Below are positions 1 through 13,400 of a DNA stretch of 64,000 bases, one piece after another. Both the position numbers and the translations under genes were made by a program. How positions within the stretch are numbered: position 1 is the first letter of the stretch; each line of letters opens with the position of its first letter. The notes under the pieces were generated by a model that was not told the origin of the DNA, did no database searches, and worked only from the letters and a program-made list of their open reading frames with translations. The stretch is from Opisthorchis felineus. Lineage: Eukaryota > Platyhelminthes > Trematoda > Opisthorchiida > Opisthorchiidae. The stretch is taken from the NCBI GenBank assembly GCA_004794785.1, contig SJOL01009574.1, positions 641,868 to 705,867 of the forward strand. Reading direction: 5' to 3'.

Positions 1-2394
1 AAGCAACGCCCGTAAATAACACGAAAAGGAGCCATCTAGCTCGTCCAAGAACTAAGGGATGTTCCTTTTTGAAGAGACATCCATAGTTTCTGGTTGAGAT
101 TAGGGACATCCACCACGTTGGTAACGGGATACGCCTGGTTAAAGAATACTGAATAGTTTGGCGATAAACATCTCTGTGAGGTTGTACAAGCTTTGTAATT
201 TTCACCATGTATACTGAGTGTTAACCAAACCTCAATTGGAGACCAAAATGATCCCTTCTTCTTCGTGACTCCTCTTCGGAGGGTAACCCCATCATCGAGG
301 CACTGACTTCGGTACTCCAACATAATCGCGGTCATAACAATCACACGATCATCAATACCGTCCCGAGCGCCAATTTTTTTAAGAAACAGCGGAATCGATT
401 TTTCCACTATCCGTGAACCAAATTATCAGAACAAGCCAGGGAATTCCATGCGCGGTAACCACGACCCCAAAACGTTTTTCGAGTGAGAATGATAAACTGT
501 ACATCTTCGATTTGAGAATGTGCAATTTACTGCGCCACGAATTATTTAGATGGCTAGAAAGTAATCTAAAAGCCGTCACACAAAAATCGATGAGAGTTGT
601 CGCCTCAAACTTATTCTGAATGGCATTTTTGGACCAGATTCCCTGGAACCACATGTGTCAACTTACTCCCAAATTTCATCGGTTAGTTATTTTCGTGACT
701 TTATCGCCTTCAGTGGCAAGAACACATGACAAATACGACCGTAATTCATGTCAATTCACATTGTCTTAAGCAGTGACTCTCAAACATCTGAGCTCCCTGC
801 GCAACAAAACAGTCAACTATCATCTAATTCGCATGACTTCGACAGTAAGGGCAAAATAGTTAGAACAAAGCAGTAGATGAAACTCCCCATGAGGCATCCC
901 TCCGAACAGAAATTTGCCCCATAAAGTATACGCTACTCTCCTAGTGCACTTTAGTGTGCGACTTTCTGATCAGAAACATTCTGTAGAGCGTTCATTCGGG
1001 AACGCCAAAGAAATGTCAAGATGTCTCGTGAAGAGTGATTTTAACCCAAAGAAAGATAATGAATCTGACCACATTTTAAAAATCCGAGAAAAGCCCACAT
1101 GTTTCAAGTGCCATATGGCCACTGTGAGTAGTGGGACGCGTACCAACGCGGTTTGTCACCAAGTGTCTATTTATTTGATCTCTTGGGTGTACTGCACACA
1201 TATGATCCTTTCTGGCTACCTCCTAACAAGAAGCATCACGGTTCGAATGCTCTTTGGCCCAGATTTTCCCGTCTGCAACCATGTAAAATAGATTAAATCG
1301 TCTGGGTGCTTCTAAACGTATCCTGTGATAGTAACGAACGTAATTTGGCATGATCCACGGTCTTGCGTTGTGGCAGTTACAGACGTGTCACACCTGCGAT
1401 ACGAATTGCAAGTACATGATAGTCGAACATTTGTTAAGCTGCTGGTGAACAGCTTATCAAATTCTAGTCAATCTTCATATAGTTGTCCTCTTCGAGTTTG
1501 GACCAGTGGAACATACGACACTCGTTCACGGTAACCGTCCGGGTGACAGGTATTAATGACCAATAGGCACTAGTTGAATGAAGAAATTTAATCGGAACCC
1601 AACAATCGCTTTCAGACATGTCTATAGACAAGTGTATTTTAGTTGACCTAATGCAGAATGCGTCGATTCTCACCGCGAACTGCTTTCCGTTTAGCCCTAG
1701 GTAGCTAGAGGGGCACCGCCTTATCCATACTCATCCGAAAGACAAGCACATCAGATCTAGGTACGGTACAATCAATGCGCTGTACTTTTATGGGAAGCCT
1801 CCACATAAAAAAACACTCCGAAGATAGAAGCAGTCCTGGCGATCTGCAACTTTTGCAGTTTGTGTAAGAAACACATCGAACGGAGCAATTTTCGGTAATG
1901 TGGCGAGCAGAAAACACCAGAACAAATATATTTAGTACTGTAGTAGGAGAGCATGATAGATTCGTCTGTAATTGACCACGTTCCCCTCACCAAATGAGAT
2001 CCCAATCATTCGAAACTACCCAATAAGTGGTAAACCATCTTCAGTTTGTGGTTGAATGCAGCTCACATCATTGCGACGCATACGTTGACAACCATCGCAG
2101 TGCAGAACAGATGCCGAGAAACTATGGAACGAAGTTTGAAGTATCCAGGGCATGACAGTACACATTTGTCGTAATCTGTCTAAACTGAAGGGAAAGTGTG
2201 CAATCTCGCAGTACTCATACTGACCGTGGGAACTAAAAATGCATATATTTGATGGTCCTAATGGTCCTATTTTTTCAGCAGCGAGAGTAACGTTTCCACA
2301 GCCTTGTGTGCGTGTGGCCCGGTTTGGTTCCGAACCCCGAAATAAGCAGCACTATCTTAAAACGTGGTGTAGTTTGAAACAACTGTCAGGAATG
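1..2394. other. No recognised gene or repeat
   Basis: Only short frames without family signatures on either strand. No repeat of the two main families, microsatellite or RNA gene was seen. Confidence 0.5.
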
Positions 2395-2570
2395 TTACTC
2401 ATGAGGTTACTGAAACTACTCGACGGCCCATGACCGGTTTCACCCTCCTTGAGGTTCATCGGGTAAGCACAGTTTTCGAGTTTCCCTTCATTCAACCAAT
2501 GATCTACATGAATCAAAATTCGTGAAATACAACTAAATCCCAGCTGAAGAATATCATAAAGGAGATATTC
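2395..2570 (-). mobile_element. Hammerhead-bearing repeat, degenerate copy
   Basis: The minus strand has the hammerhead arrangement with core CCGATGA instead of CTGATGA, then GAAACCGGTC. One core base is lost, so it is probably inactive. The AATATCATAAA segment of the element body follows near 2546. The family is described at 25230-25650. Confidence 0.65.
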
Positions 2571-3510
2571 GCCCTTGATTCAGTCGAGTGGGCAGCTGAG
2601 AAGTTACTCTACATGTGGGAATTTTAGAAGCGACAACGTGGTCGTAGGAGGAAGATGTTTTCAGTGGATTTATCTTCATTGATAAAAACCACCCTTAGGA
2701 AGATTGAATCGGTGGGCGTTAACCTTCTTAGAATTTGGTTCGGTTGCATGGTAATCTGTGACCAGATTTTTGTGCTATAGAAGTCGGTCTGTGGCCCTGA
2801 ACGCTGAAAACGGCCCGAGGTTATACAAAATACCACAAATTTTTGAGTTCCTGATGAAGCTGTGGTCACTGAACATGGAAAATTGAGTGAGACACCAAAT
2901 CCCGAGGGGACTGGATGCTTGGAGCTTATGGCGCCAAATTGAAAGATGTAGATTGGTTATACTCATCTTACTGTTAACCAATTAAGATTTCGTGGACTCC
3001 ATGTCTAGAACAAGCGAAGATCACGTAGAACGATTCTGGGAACGCGCGAAACGGCGCTGTAGCCTCCAAAAAATCTCCAAAATGGGCAAAATAATATATT
3101 AGGTGTGGCATACTTTTCAAGCCGATGATTCAGTAGACAAGTGCTTAAGATCTCTTCAACGTTTATTTCAAATGAATTCAGCGTAATTTAACTTTTTGTT
3201 GTCTGTGAACGCCGGATTCTTCGTCCCCTTTTGGTAAGTGCTCGATAGCTGTTAATTTTTTTGCAGAACAAAGTTGTTAGTCACAGTCACCTTCCTCCGA
3301 CTCAACCCCTTAGGAGAATACTTCCAGTCGGTTATTCGTGGATTCTCTTACTGGACACTTGCTTCGTGCAGATAACCGTATTCTGATTCAACGGAAATTG
3401 ACGGCGCGAAAATGGGCATTCAATGTCAGAACTTATCCACTCAGAACTTGGCCCTTCTAGTTCATTTTACGTACATTGCATTACAGCCCAATTGGTTTAC
3501 CCCAGCGTCC
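2571..3510. other. No recognised feature
   Basis: Unique-looking sequence between a hammerhead repeat and a SINE; nothing supported. Confidence 0.5.
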
Positions 3511-3693
3511 GGGGGCGAGATGGCTCAATGGTTAGAGCGCGAATTTACTGACCGGAAGATCCATGGTTCGAACCCGACCTCTGCATCTCAACTTCCCCTG
3601 TCTAGGCTTGGGCAACCTGGCAGTATCCCAGCCCTGGTGCTTCCTTCGGGTGAGATGGCAGTTAGGCGTCGAAAAGGCGTTACAGCTGAACGG
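3511..3693 (+). mobile_element. tRNA-derived SINE, full length
   Basis: The head contains the polymerase III A-box-like TGGCTCAATGGTTAGAGCGC (3521-3540) and B box GGTTCGAACCC (3565-3575). It is followed by the family body (TCTAGGCTTGGGCAACCTGG, CTTCCTTCGGGTG) and the 3' end TTACAGCTGAACG. No clear target duplication was seen. Confidence 0.85.
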
Positions 3694-5233
3694 TTCCATC
3701 GTCCTGTATGCAATGGCTGATGGCGGAGCAATTTTGGCAGGTCGGCCGGAGTACCTCGGCTTGTGTAGCCGAGTAGTATAGTCAGTATAAACCCTACCCT
3801 GCTGTAGTGGTAGTGGTACTCATGACACACCCTCCGTGACTGAGCAACATCTCAGCCTGATGAGTGGCAGCTAATCGCTGAGTGGACACCGCAATTAATA
3901 ATGTGAACTTCACAACTGGTAGAGGAAATAGATCAGTGAGACCTTTGTTTTAGGGTTCCCTTGAACAGGAACTCATTTATTGGATATGACAGCAATTTGC
4001 GTGGCTTCTTTTCCTGTTTATGGTAGCCGGTAAGTTCTAAGCTCTGTAAAGCCATAGTTCTCCTTGGATTACTTTTAGAAATGCCAAACCAGACTTTCTT
4101 TTGCCCCGGTCTGATCAACCAGTTTGGCCAGAGATCGAACGTTTCCCATAGATGATAGTAGGGTTCTTCCCTTTCTCCGGGGATCTGTTATCCCTGCTCA
4201 CACCAATCGCCCATGGCATCACGGATCCGACTGATTAAGAGTTTTTTGTTTAACCACCAGCAGTTTAAGTAGTTTCTTCGATTGCTCCCGAAAATGTTTG
4301 TACCTTCCCTCACATTCCATCTCAATCCGGCTTACTGCTGTTGAAAGCTGCCATGTTGTGCATTGTCACCTAAATCGTCCAGTCTTGACTTTCCACTTAC
4401 CGGTTGACTTTTGAGTCACAGTTTTCCATGCATTAAATAGACCTTATTGCACCACCGAACTACGGTTGTGTGTTTATGAACCGTTTCGTACCTCGTGTTT
4501 GAAATATCCTCCGGAATTTTCCAACACCACGAGGATGGTTAGGCTTATAGCAGGAGCGTTTAACTTTTCATGGTGACTGGTTTTTAAATGGCGATCGATT
4601 CTTCCGCCGGAACACCTGCACGTAGAATCCGTGCGCTGCGTTCCAGCTATCCGACTAAGTAGTAAAGATCTGAGATCACGGTGAAAACTACATTGACACC
4701 ATCCCACCTGCCTGTATACACACCTGCCGCGTAGTAAGAGGCGTGTCAGAGGTGTTGAACCATTGGATCTAACGTCTGACATTTCTGGGATAATCTCGTC
4801 TCCGTTGAGTGCCTTGTCTCTTAACCGGTCCGATGCAGAAAAATAGGTACCGGATTCCACAAATCTAACAACAGAGTTGCGCTGTGTGGAACTTCTTTCG
4901 AAGGCTTTCCTAATTCCACAATTCTGAGGGTATGCAGATCCAGAAATTCGGATGCACTTTTGAATATCTGGAAGGAATGGTTACACAAGTTTCAGAGTGG
5001 TCTTGAACCATCTAGAGTCATTTTTAAGCATATTCTGTGATTCGCGCAACAGATCACACTCATCACATGTCCGTGTTGAATAGAGTTTGGATTGCATCCT
5101 GACCGATGGCATTTTCATACCGAATTTATCGCTACAGTGTCTTCTTAAGACTGGAAAATCCACTCATCTGTGTCGATGAAGTGGTAGCAAGCATTTTGAC
5201 TACTTTTTTTGGAGAAAAAAACTATATGAATGC
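3694..5233. other. No recognised feature
   Basis: The longest frame (128 codons, minus strand, 4474-4860) has no recognisable motif and is consistent with chance. Confidence 0.5.
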
Positions 5234-5380
5234 TAGTTAGCGAAATGCACCCATTTGCAAACAAATTTAGTTTTGCGAGAGACTCGCCTGGAACCTAGCT
5301 GAATCTCTCGTTTATGATGTCGAAACATTTCCAGCAACCTTATGAGTAGTGTGTTACGTCTATATATGATTGCTACTTTG
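5234..5380. mobile_element. Hammerhead-repeat fragment with internal rearrangement
   Basis: From 5234 to 5322 this is the element body on the minus strand (TTTGCAAAC, GAGACTCGCCTGGAACC, CTGAATCTCTCGTTTATGAT). It is joined directly to the + strand 3' tail of a hammerhead unit (CAGCAACCTTATGAGTAGTG, 5333-5352). The opposite polarity of the two parts shows an inversion or template-switch junction. No hammerhead core remains. Confidence 0.65.
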
Positions 5381-5559
5381 CACGAAGCCATAGGCTGGTC
5401 AATATTGGTTAGTTCATCAATTTCGTCTGTATCGTAAGGTGGCAGGAACGCGATCCTCACTTGTTTCGAATGTCATTCTCTCAGTCAGCTTAATTAGTAC
5501 CTTTATTCCTCTGTGCGAAACGTCGGATGTCCCACCAGCGTGTGGCATAGACAAATAGC

Positions 5560-5925
5560 CTGGCCGTCGATGAGTTCTCAGCAACCTTATGAGTAGTGTA
5601 TCACGTTTATACATGTATCGCGATATCTTGAATATGGTACCAACTGAAACATGAGGTAGCCTGGTGCACCACACCCAGTTGCTTGAAAACATCATAAACG
5701 GGAGAGTCAGCTGGGATCCAGGTGAGTCTCCCGCACAACCATACTGATTTGCAAATGGGTGTATTTCGCTAAGTTCGTGCAATTTGGGTTCAAGAAGAAC
5801 ATAAGGTTGGCGGAAATTCGGGGACTGCGCCTACCTGGTGAGCCCCAAGAAGGGCAAAACCGGTCGTGGGCTTTCGAAGAGTTTTCAGCAATCTTATGAG
5901 TAGTGTATTGCGTCTAAATAGGTGT
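5560..5925 (+). mobile_element. Hammerhead-bearing repeat, near-complete unit plus preceding tail
   Basis: A hammerhead 3' arm (CAACCTTATG, 5582-5591) is followed by a full body and a second hammerhead whose 3' arm starts at 5889, so the head-to-tail period is 307 bp. The second motif (5800-5898) has CTGGTGA for CTGATGA and AAAACC for GAAACC. Two catalytic positions are mutated and it should be dead. The helices are otherwise intact. This copy best defines the unit length. Confidence 0.8.
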
Positions 5926-8900
5926 CAACTTTGTGAGCGTCCCGAAAATCAAGCCCCTCTGGTGTCTGTTCGCTCCGTGTTTAAAGTAAAGCTCCCGAAT
6001 CTTATATTCCCCTGAATGTGTTACCATCAGTACCATTCAGCGGGGGTTCACCCGCCAGCGTTTGGCTGCGAATCAAGTTGAGGCTCCTCGGGGTCCCTCT
6101 CATATGGATAGTTTGGACAGAGCACTGTCAATGGGACTGTTGTCGGCGAAGTATCTATGGATAGGCACAGTGTGTTAGCATCACCTTTGATTTGTAGTCA
6201 GACCATTTCTGGTTGAAAGCAAGCTTATCGGTTTGGGGGAACTGAGGTGGTTCAGTTGCACTTTTTCCACTGTTGCAACATAAATGATAGCCCCACCCCG
6301 AGGACCAGATTATCAAACTGATCATCGGGCGTCCCTTCGCTCTGGCTTTAGGAGACCACAGCTTCAAAACATGCGTCTGAGCCAGGTTTGTGCGTACGCT
6401 GATTGTCCCATCCTAAACAGCAAACACGTAGGGCTGAGCCGTATTGAATCGTAAATGGTACAATTGCATACGTGACTAGTCGGTGCACCTTGTTCAACTT
6501 AATCCGCCTAGAGTTTTTGCCTTTGTCAATGGTTCCAGTCGATCGATATCCGGATTCTGTGTACGTTTGTGCGTGTATGAGAAAAGCTGCAAAGGCTTGA
6601 ACAAAACAGTCGGCATCGGCAAAACTTGGTATAATTAATGCGTGTTGCTCGAAGCTGGCCATATACTCAATAAGCTCCAGAGTATGACAACGACGTTCCG
6701 AAATTCAATACGTCGTTTTTTTGCCTTACAAAGGCTTAATCAATAAAACGATTGATTTAATCGCATTTTGTCAAAGAAAGTTTTAATTTTGCGTACTCCG
6801 TCTCGAATGAAAACACTGGTTCAATCATTTCTGTGAAATGCGTTCGGTACATTGGTTTCGCTAACTCTCTCACAATCAGAATGTGAAGATCTTCCCCTTG
6901 AAGAGCACTCAGGTCTAATCGGACGCCTGATGATTACCAGTGTTTTTTATTCAGTCTTAACCAAACCCCTGTTTTCCCACCGGTTTTGGTGTCTGACACA
7001 TGGACGACCTGATCAAACTTGACGTCAAGTCGTTATCCACAACTGGTGTGTTGGCAGCTATACTGCAGCTACATGGCCGCACTTGTTGAGAGCGGGTTGT
7101 TGAGAGAACTACTTTATCCGAGATCACGTTTGTTTCGCCAGCTAACTCCCAATGGGGACGGTGTCTTACCGCGTTTTGCTGTGTTGCTAGCCTTGGAATC
7201 TTGGTGTGAGTTCACACGGCAACTGTGTGTAAAATGTTTCAGTTGACTGCATGTGAAGTCGCATTGTATGTCCCTTTTCAGGAACCTGTATTGGAATCGA
7301 CAAATAAGATAACCAAGCAATTAGCGGACCGATCGGTCGTACATTTGACGAGATAGTAGTCCGTGTTCAGCTAGAAACACAAAGTTAGAGAGGGACTTGA
7401 TTTTTATGGACCACCATATAGGCTGTCCACTTTGCGCTTCACGCAAAGGCTCCGAGGATGCCAACATCCGGCGGTGCGGATCTGGTGGTTATATAGTGGA
7501 AAAAGCGTGTTCACTGCCCTGATTTGCAAACTAGGTTGACTTTAAAGGGAGGCTCAACTGAATCCCAGCTGCATCTCTTGTTTACGATATTTTTGAACTA
7601 AATGTGCTGCCTAAAGCCCGCCTTATGATTGAGTTGGTACAGTCCTCAAGATATTGCTGTGAGCACTTTCGCAAGCCGGACTCTTGGATGTTCTCATGCT
7701 CATTCGCTTTGTTCCAGTGGGAGAATCTTGGACTCCCGTTCGCCGCCTGTTCCAGAGGCCGAGTTTTTTGCTTCACTTTTACCCTCAACCTTTTTCAGCC
7801 GTTTCTCTAGTTACCTCTTAAGAATCGAATCTTTTAAACAGTTCCCTCAACCCGCCTGGTATATCGTTTCAACTGTGTAGGTTCTGCACTGGATAGCTGA
7901 GTCCGACCTTATTACTCCTGCCATTCGCATCCCCTTAAAAAAATCAGTCGGTTGATGTTACAGACACTTAGTTTTGTCCTTTGCCAGTTACTCTGAGGAC
8001 CAATCGCAGCACATTAAATACTGTGAATTCTCTAGTGCTTTGTTAAACCTGTTTCGCTCCTTTTTTCGGTACACTTTCCTTAATTAGCCGCACAAGTCTT
8101 TAAAGACAATCTTCAGTCTGCCGGTTGTTCTTCCCTCCCTAGCGATGACTTTTCACCCGGCACCGTTTTGTCACTCTTTACTCACTACACTACTGATATA
8201 GGGCTGGTAGCCCCGTTAGGCTAAGTGGGCATTCTGATGGTTTTACATCTGGCTACACCATATGCCTTGGAATTCTAACGTTCTGTACGTGGAAATACCC
8301 ACGTTGGATATTTATCCTCTCTAACTGCTGTTTCTCTCGCTTGAAAAGCTTGTTAGAGTTCGACAAATTTTGGAATGCCGAGAATATCTCGGAATACCCA
8401 TTAACCCTGCTTTACGTAGGGATCGCTCAAATTCAACCTGATTTCTTGAGACTGATTGTCCCTTTTTATGGGACTTTCCGGTTCAGGCTTCTTCATGTTC
8501 GCAAAATTCACCGGTCCTTGTGTTGCTCAAGGTGCCGTACCGTATCTTTTGTTTGATTTACCTTCAACGTACTTTCATATGTGGGTCTGGTGCTTCCCTG
8601 GCGATGCAAATTACTTCCCTCTACGCTTTTCTACGTCTGGGGTGTGCTTGTTAGATTACTTTGTTTCGTCTATCTCCTGCATAAGGATGAGCCGGCTTCC
8701 TGAATGCCTCAAATTGCAGCTACCCAAGCGCGGTGGTCACCTGCAAGGCTTTCGCAAATGTGGATTCAGTGTGGGCCGTAGACATCTTGCAGACCCACCT
8801 TGTAGATCCTCAGCAACGGTCTCAACAATGTCGATCCGGGTCCTCAGCTAACCACCTTGACGACAGTGCTATTCTTGGCGCGGTTTGAGGGCAAAAATAG

Positions 8901-9429
8901 TTCTGAGGGTGTCCGTATGTGGACTGTGAAAAAACGTATGCAAACTATGGGAGTCGATGTTGTTGGACCAGCCATTTGAATCGAACGATGCCCTAGCATC
9001 GACTCTGGAACGTACTCTGAGCGCGGTTTTCAAACACCAGTTGTCGAAAATCACCATTTTTCGGGTGACTGAGACACACATCGGCAAGGTTTCGTACGCA
9101 TAAAGTAGAGCAGACCGTATGACAGATAGACGGATTCGAACCTGAGTCTTCTTATCTTGCAACAGTACAGGCTACTTTTGTGAAACGCTCTGCAAGTATT
9201 GTCCAAGCAGAACCATGACTCCGTGCTTATTTGATTGGCTATCACCGATCTGAGCTACCTCAATCACAGCAGCTTACTTTGGTAAGGATGCATCTTGTTA
9301 ACCTAACAATAACGAGGTTTGGGAAATTCTGTAAGTGATGAGAACCCATTAATTTCCCACGTCACATATACTGGAGTTCATGAGAACATGATTGCCCGAC
9401 ATCAGAAACGGATCAATCGGTCAACAATG
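5926..9429. other. Mostly unrecognised, one repeat fragment at 7520-7610
   Basis: A minus-strand B-box-like GGTTCGAATCC lies at 9131-9141 with a weak A-box-like GTAGCTCAGATCGG about 110 bases upstream on that strand. The spacing is too large for a tRNA gene. Confidence 0.45.
7520..7610 (-). mobile_element. Hammerhead-repeat body fragment
   Basis: Minus-strand body words are present: TTTGCAAAC, the GGGAGGCTC segment, and the CCCAGCTGCATCTCTTGTTTACGAT region. No hammerhead core remains. Confidence 0.6.
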
Positions 9430-9610
9430 GGGGGGGGGGCGAGATGGCTCAGTAGTTGGAGCGAGGATTTACTGACCTGAAGGTCCATGGTTCGAACCCG
9501 ACCTCTGCATCTTGGCTTCTCCTGTCTAGGCTTGGGTAGTTTCCCAGCCCTCGTGCTTCCTTCGGGTGGCATGGCAGCTAGGCACCGAAGGGTGTTACAG
9601 CTGAATGATT
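9430..9610 (+). mobile_element. tRNA-derived SINE with 10-bp target duplication
   Basis: The head has a B box GGTTCGAACCC and is preceded by a run of G (9429-9439). The family body follows with a few deletions, then the end TTACAGCTGAATGATT and a T/A-rich tail. TCAACAATGG at 9421-9430 is repeated at 9620-9629, as expected for target-primed retroposition. Confidence 0.85.
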
Positions 9611-9629
9611 ATTTTATTTTCAACAATGG

Positions 9630-12228
9630 TTGATTCACTGGACTCCTGTCCACATTGGGTAAACCACAAGCGATCTGCACGGAGCCAAATGTGATGCTGC
9701 ACAGAAACTGCTGGTACCGACGTAGATTAGACAGTAAATCGGTAGGCAGAGGCCAACAGTCAGCATAATGATGATGGCATAAAAATGAGCACCAGCACTG
9801 TTTCTTTTATACCAAGGTGTTGGACTGGTCCGTCAAGTCCTCCAAGTTACGGCGGGGCACCGCACTTCTCCTGGGCTAAAACAATTTTTCCTGGGGTATG
9901 CCAATACAACGCCATTTAGATGGGAATAGATAGTCAGGCGGCGAAGCACTGTCCAGATGGCTACTGTTGCTTTCGTCTGGTGACATGCTAGTGGAGTCTG
10001 GAGGGTGTTGATTGAAAAACGGAGCAGGCTAATCTTTGGCAGCTGTTCACCAGAATGGGAAAAAACTTACACAGGCGATTCACTGGTGCTCGATGATGGT
10101 TTACAATGAGTAAGCTACAACTCCGTTCGTAAGTTGAGCAGATCCTTGTGGCTGTGGTTTTACTCAACTTTGTATGGCCGTTTCGAATGACCTGCTTGCT
10201 TTCGAGCACTGAGTTGCGCTATGTGTCAAGGTTCATCAAGCCTGTGCAGACGGTGGTTCGCCAGACTGCTCTGTCAAGTATCAGATGTTCCCTAGATCTG
10301 AGGCCAAGATGACAGTTTTGCGTCAGTGCTGAGCCTTCGATTACGAGCTTTCCCAGTGTCTAGGTTGCTGCATCAAATCAGTTAGCATCTTCTGATTTAT
10401 CAAGAGATTCGAGAACAAAACGGTCCACAAATTACTGTCGAGTATGAATCGTGTGTCCTAAATCTTGCTTACCGGTCGGTCGGTCAGTATCCGATCCCAG
10501 TCGGTCAACATTGGTGAGTCTGATGGACTTTGGGCATTTCCGATCCACTGAAATCGTTCAGTTTCTTTCAAGAAGGTGAACTGAAAGGTTGGCTTGAAAG
10601 TTGCGTAGATAGGTTAGTTGTCTCCGGGTCAATTACCACTATCAGGCAACTAACGTTCCCGCCCAAGAACAGACAAACTCGGAACGTGTCGTGTCGCCAA
10701 CAGCGCTAGGAGCTGAAAACCTTGAAAAAGTCCAGCACGCAAAGCTGATAGACTAAGTTTAACAGAGTTTTCGTAGACAGTCGATCAATACAGCTCAACA
10801 ATACAGGCAAGTACTTTTAGTTTTTTTGCCGTATTTCTCTCCTGTGTCTTGCTACGACGGGATCTTTTAAGTAGAACTGTATAGCTTGATGAGATGGCGT
10901 CCCGCAATCTGGGTTGAAAAGATTGATTCAGACATGTAACAGACCTAATTTAATTAATTCTACAAGTCGCATGTTGTCATTTAACAGTAGGTGTCGCAAT
11001 AGACCATAGAAATGGTTAGTTGAGATATATGACAAGATGTCTGTTCAAATCTGGGTACGAACGTACAACCAACCTCCACGTGCACACCATTAGTTGAGTG
11101 CGAACCCATCTATGACTAAACGAATGACATAGATGCTTGAGGAGGCATGTTGTTTGAATCTATTTCCTCATTCGGCCTGACGATTTTTCAAAAAGCCTCC
11201 ACTACTACTACCCATGTTTTGCTTGGTTTGAAATTCCTTGATGGAACGGCTTATTGAGGCCAATTTCAAGCTAAGTCTAATCGCTAAGTACCTGTGATGT
11301 GCTGCCAGTCTGCAAGTAGTTGTTTTCACGGAAGGTCATCCATTCACTAGTTGTCTAGATGCACTCAGCGTTTACTTCCAGCAGACACCTCTCGGATCTG
11401 CTATTTCCGCAACCTCCAGGGTAGGTGTCATCGCATTGCACACAATGTTGTAATCCAGGTTACAAGAATAATGATGATTTAAATTAGATACGAATTATCG
11501 TTGGCGTAGCGGTAAGCGCACTCGTTTTAGGCATGTGTAGGCATGTGTACTTGTTACATGCAGTAAATTGATCGGTAGAAGAACCATTCATCTTTTTGGA
11601 CTTTTCGTCTACCGTGCGCTGTGCGTTCAATCCGTATAACATTTCATGAGTGAAATCTGGCTATCACAAAGTGTTGGTTTCTGCCCAGATGTGTTGCTTG
11701 CTGTCATAGGGCTGCTCTCTCTGTGCTCTTCCTTACTCAGCACTCGTCCATATCTTCTCTTATCGATCACCATCGAATCTAATGGTCTACTAACCTACTA
11801 ACACTCTATAGGTAAGCTGTTCAGAAGGAAAGTATCTCATCAGTTGAATGAGACTCTCATCTGGCAGTTGATAGGCGACCATGTGGCGTGAATTTTGTGA
11901 CTGTGGAATGAGTAGCGCCTTATACTGCCTAAGTGCGGTTAAATCAGTCACTTGTGATCAAATGGTAGTCTTTAACCTAGCCGAGAGGTAGGAATCTGCC
12001 TAGATATTTGTGAGATGCGCGCTACTGATGATTACCAACTAAGATGAAACAAGTGTACAGTGTTTCCTAGCTTTTCATTATGCGTTGACCTCTGTTGTGA
12101 AGAGGAATGGGAACGACAAAATATCTTGTCTGTTCCTAGAAAACGTATTACTCTAGTGGGAAGCTCCTGGCAACCAGTATGATAACGGAGATATCCTACT
12201 TGCTGCCTCGTTGACATACGACAAACCA
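9630..12228. other. No recognised feature
   Basis: No long frames and no copy of the main repeat families; an A-box-like GTTGGCGTAGCGGTAAGCGC near 11503 has no matching B box. Confidence 0.45.
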
Positions 12229-12400
12229 AGCTACAGGTAGCTCAGTGGTTAATGCGCGAACTTACCGATCGGAAGGTCCGTGGTTCGAGCGCAACCTCAG
12301 TTTCTCGACTGTTCCTGTCTAAGTTTGGGTAGCCTGACAGTATCCCATCCTTCGTGATATGACAGCTATCCACCGAGAGGCTGTCAAGCCGATTATTACT
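12229..12400 (+). mobile_element. tRNA-derived SINE, diverged copy with (ATT)n tail
   Basis: A diverged head TAGCTCAGTGGTTAATGCGC and B box GGTTCGAGCGC are followed by an eroded body. The copy ends in an (ATT)n tract (12393-12435), which probably grew from the A/T tail. It is one of the oldest copies in the window by its divergence. Confidence 0.75.
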
Positions 12401-12435
12401 ATTATTATTATTATGTTGTTATTACTATTATTATT
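12393..12435. repeat. Microsatellite (ATT)n at SINE 3' end
   Basis: ATT/ACT units directly after the diverged SINE at 12229. Confidence 0.9.
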
Positions 12436-13039
12436 GTTTTGCCAAGCCAAGCCTCATGCAATTGCAGTCGAATAGGCTAAACATCCTTATCCATCGGATT
12501 TAAAAACATTCCCGTTCTCTAACCTAATCCATCTTGATCTTCATGGGCTACGGATCATATCTCTACGCATCTTGAGGGCACACGACCGCAAACTGGACCG
12601 AAAGTTGAGCTGAGTCACCCGAATTACAAACTCATTTTGCACCAACTGCTCACTGACCCATAGAAGGGCATTTGCGTCTTTGAATTGCCTGACATCTTTC
12701 TGACACTCCTTTGTTAAGAACTGCAAGCCTCGTGTCATGAATACTTCAGCACCCTATTGTGGAATGGATGCGGTAGTTTTATGCTGCAAATGAATGGTTG
12801 ACCAGCAGTAAGCCGATCCTATAATGAGCGCTGCTCAGTACTGTATTTGACCCGCTGTACAACTTTCTAGGCGTGCATCGTTGGCGGAACTCCGACTACT
12901 AGTTGAGCTACCACACCAGACCGTGTCATAATGCGGCTGAGCTACAGCTTTCTGGGATGTGTTCCTTTACGCCAGCTGAACTGATTTGGTCGCCAGTTGC
13001 CTCCTCCGCCAGCTGTTCGTTGAGACCTATCAATTCGAA

Positions 13040-13400
13040 CTCAAGAATATCACCTGATTCTCTCGTGAAAACCAAATTGTTATGAGTGTATTTGTCGAAA
13101 TCAGTCCAATTTAGTTTCAACTAGAACGTAAGGTTGACGGATACTCAGAGACTGCGCCTACCTAATAACCCCAATTAGGGCAAAACCGGTCGTAGGCTGT
13201 CAGAGTTTTCAGCAACCTTGTGAGTAGTTTCCTTCATGAAAATATGCTGGGACATCTCGAATATCGTACCAGCTGAAACATGAAGCGGTCTTTGTGCAGC
13301 ACATTAAGGTGAAGAATATCCTAGAAGAGATATTCAGTTGAGTCTCTCTTTAAAAACAATTTGATATGCAAATGAGTGTACTTTTCGAGATCTCAAGATG
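13040..13400 (+). mobile_element. Hammerhead-bearing repeat, body-hammerhead-body
   Basis: A short body is followed by a hammerhead (13128-13222, arms CGTAAGGTTG and CAACCTTGTG) and then the body of the next unit up to about 13400. The core is CTAATAA with AAAACCGGTC, so at least three catalytic bases are lost. Helix I GCCTAC/GTAGGC is a full Watson-Crick pairing, better than consensus. Confidence 0.7.

Noticed and set aside
3511..3583. Functional tRNA genes at the SINE heads
   Set aside because: A and B boxes are present but the acceptor and T stems do not form; each is followed by the shared SINE body.
9110..9250. tRNA gene on the minus strand with B-box-like GGTTCGAATCC
   Set aside because: The possible A box is about 110 bases away and no cloverleaf can be drawn.
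11497..11540. A-box-like GTTGGCGTAGCGGTAAGCGC
   Set aside because: No matching B box or stems.
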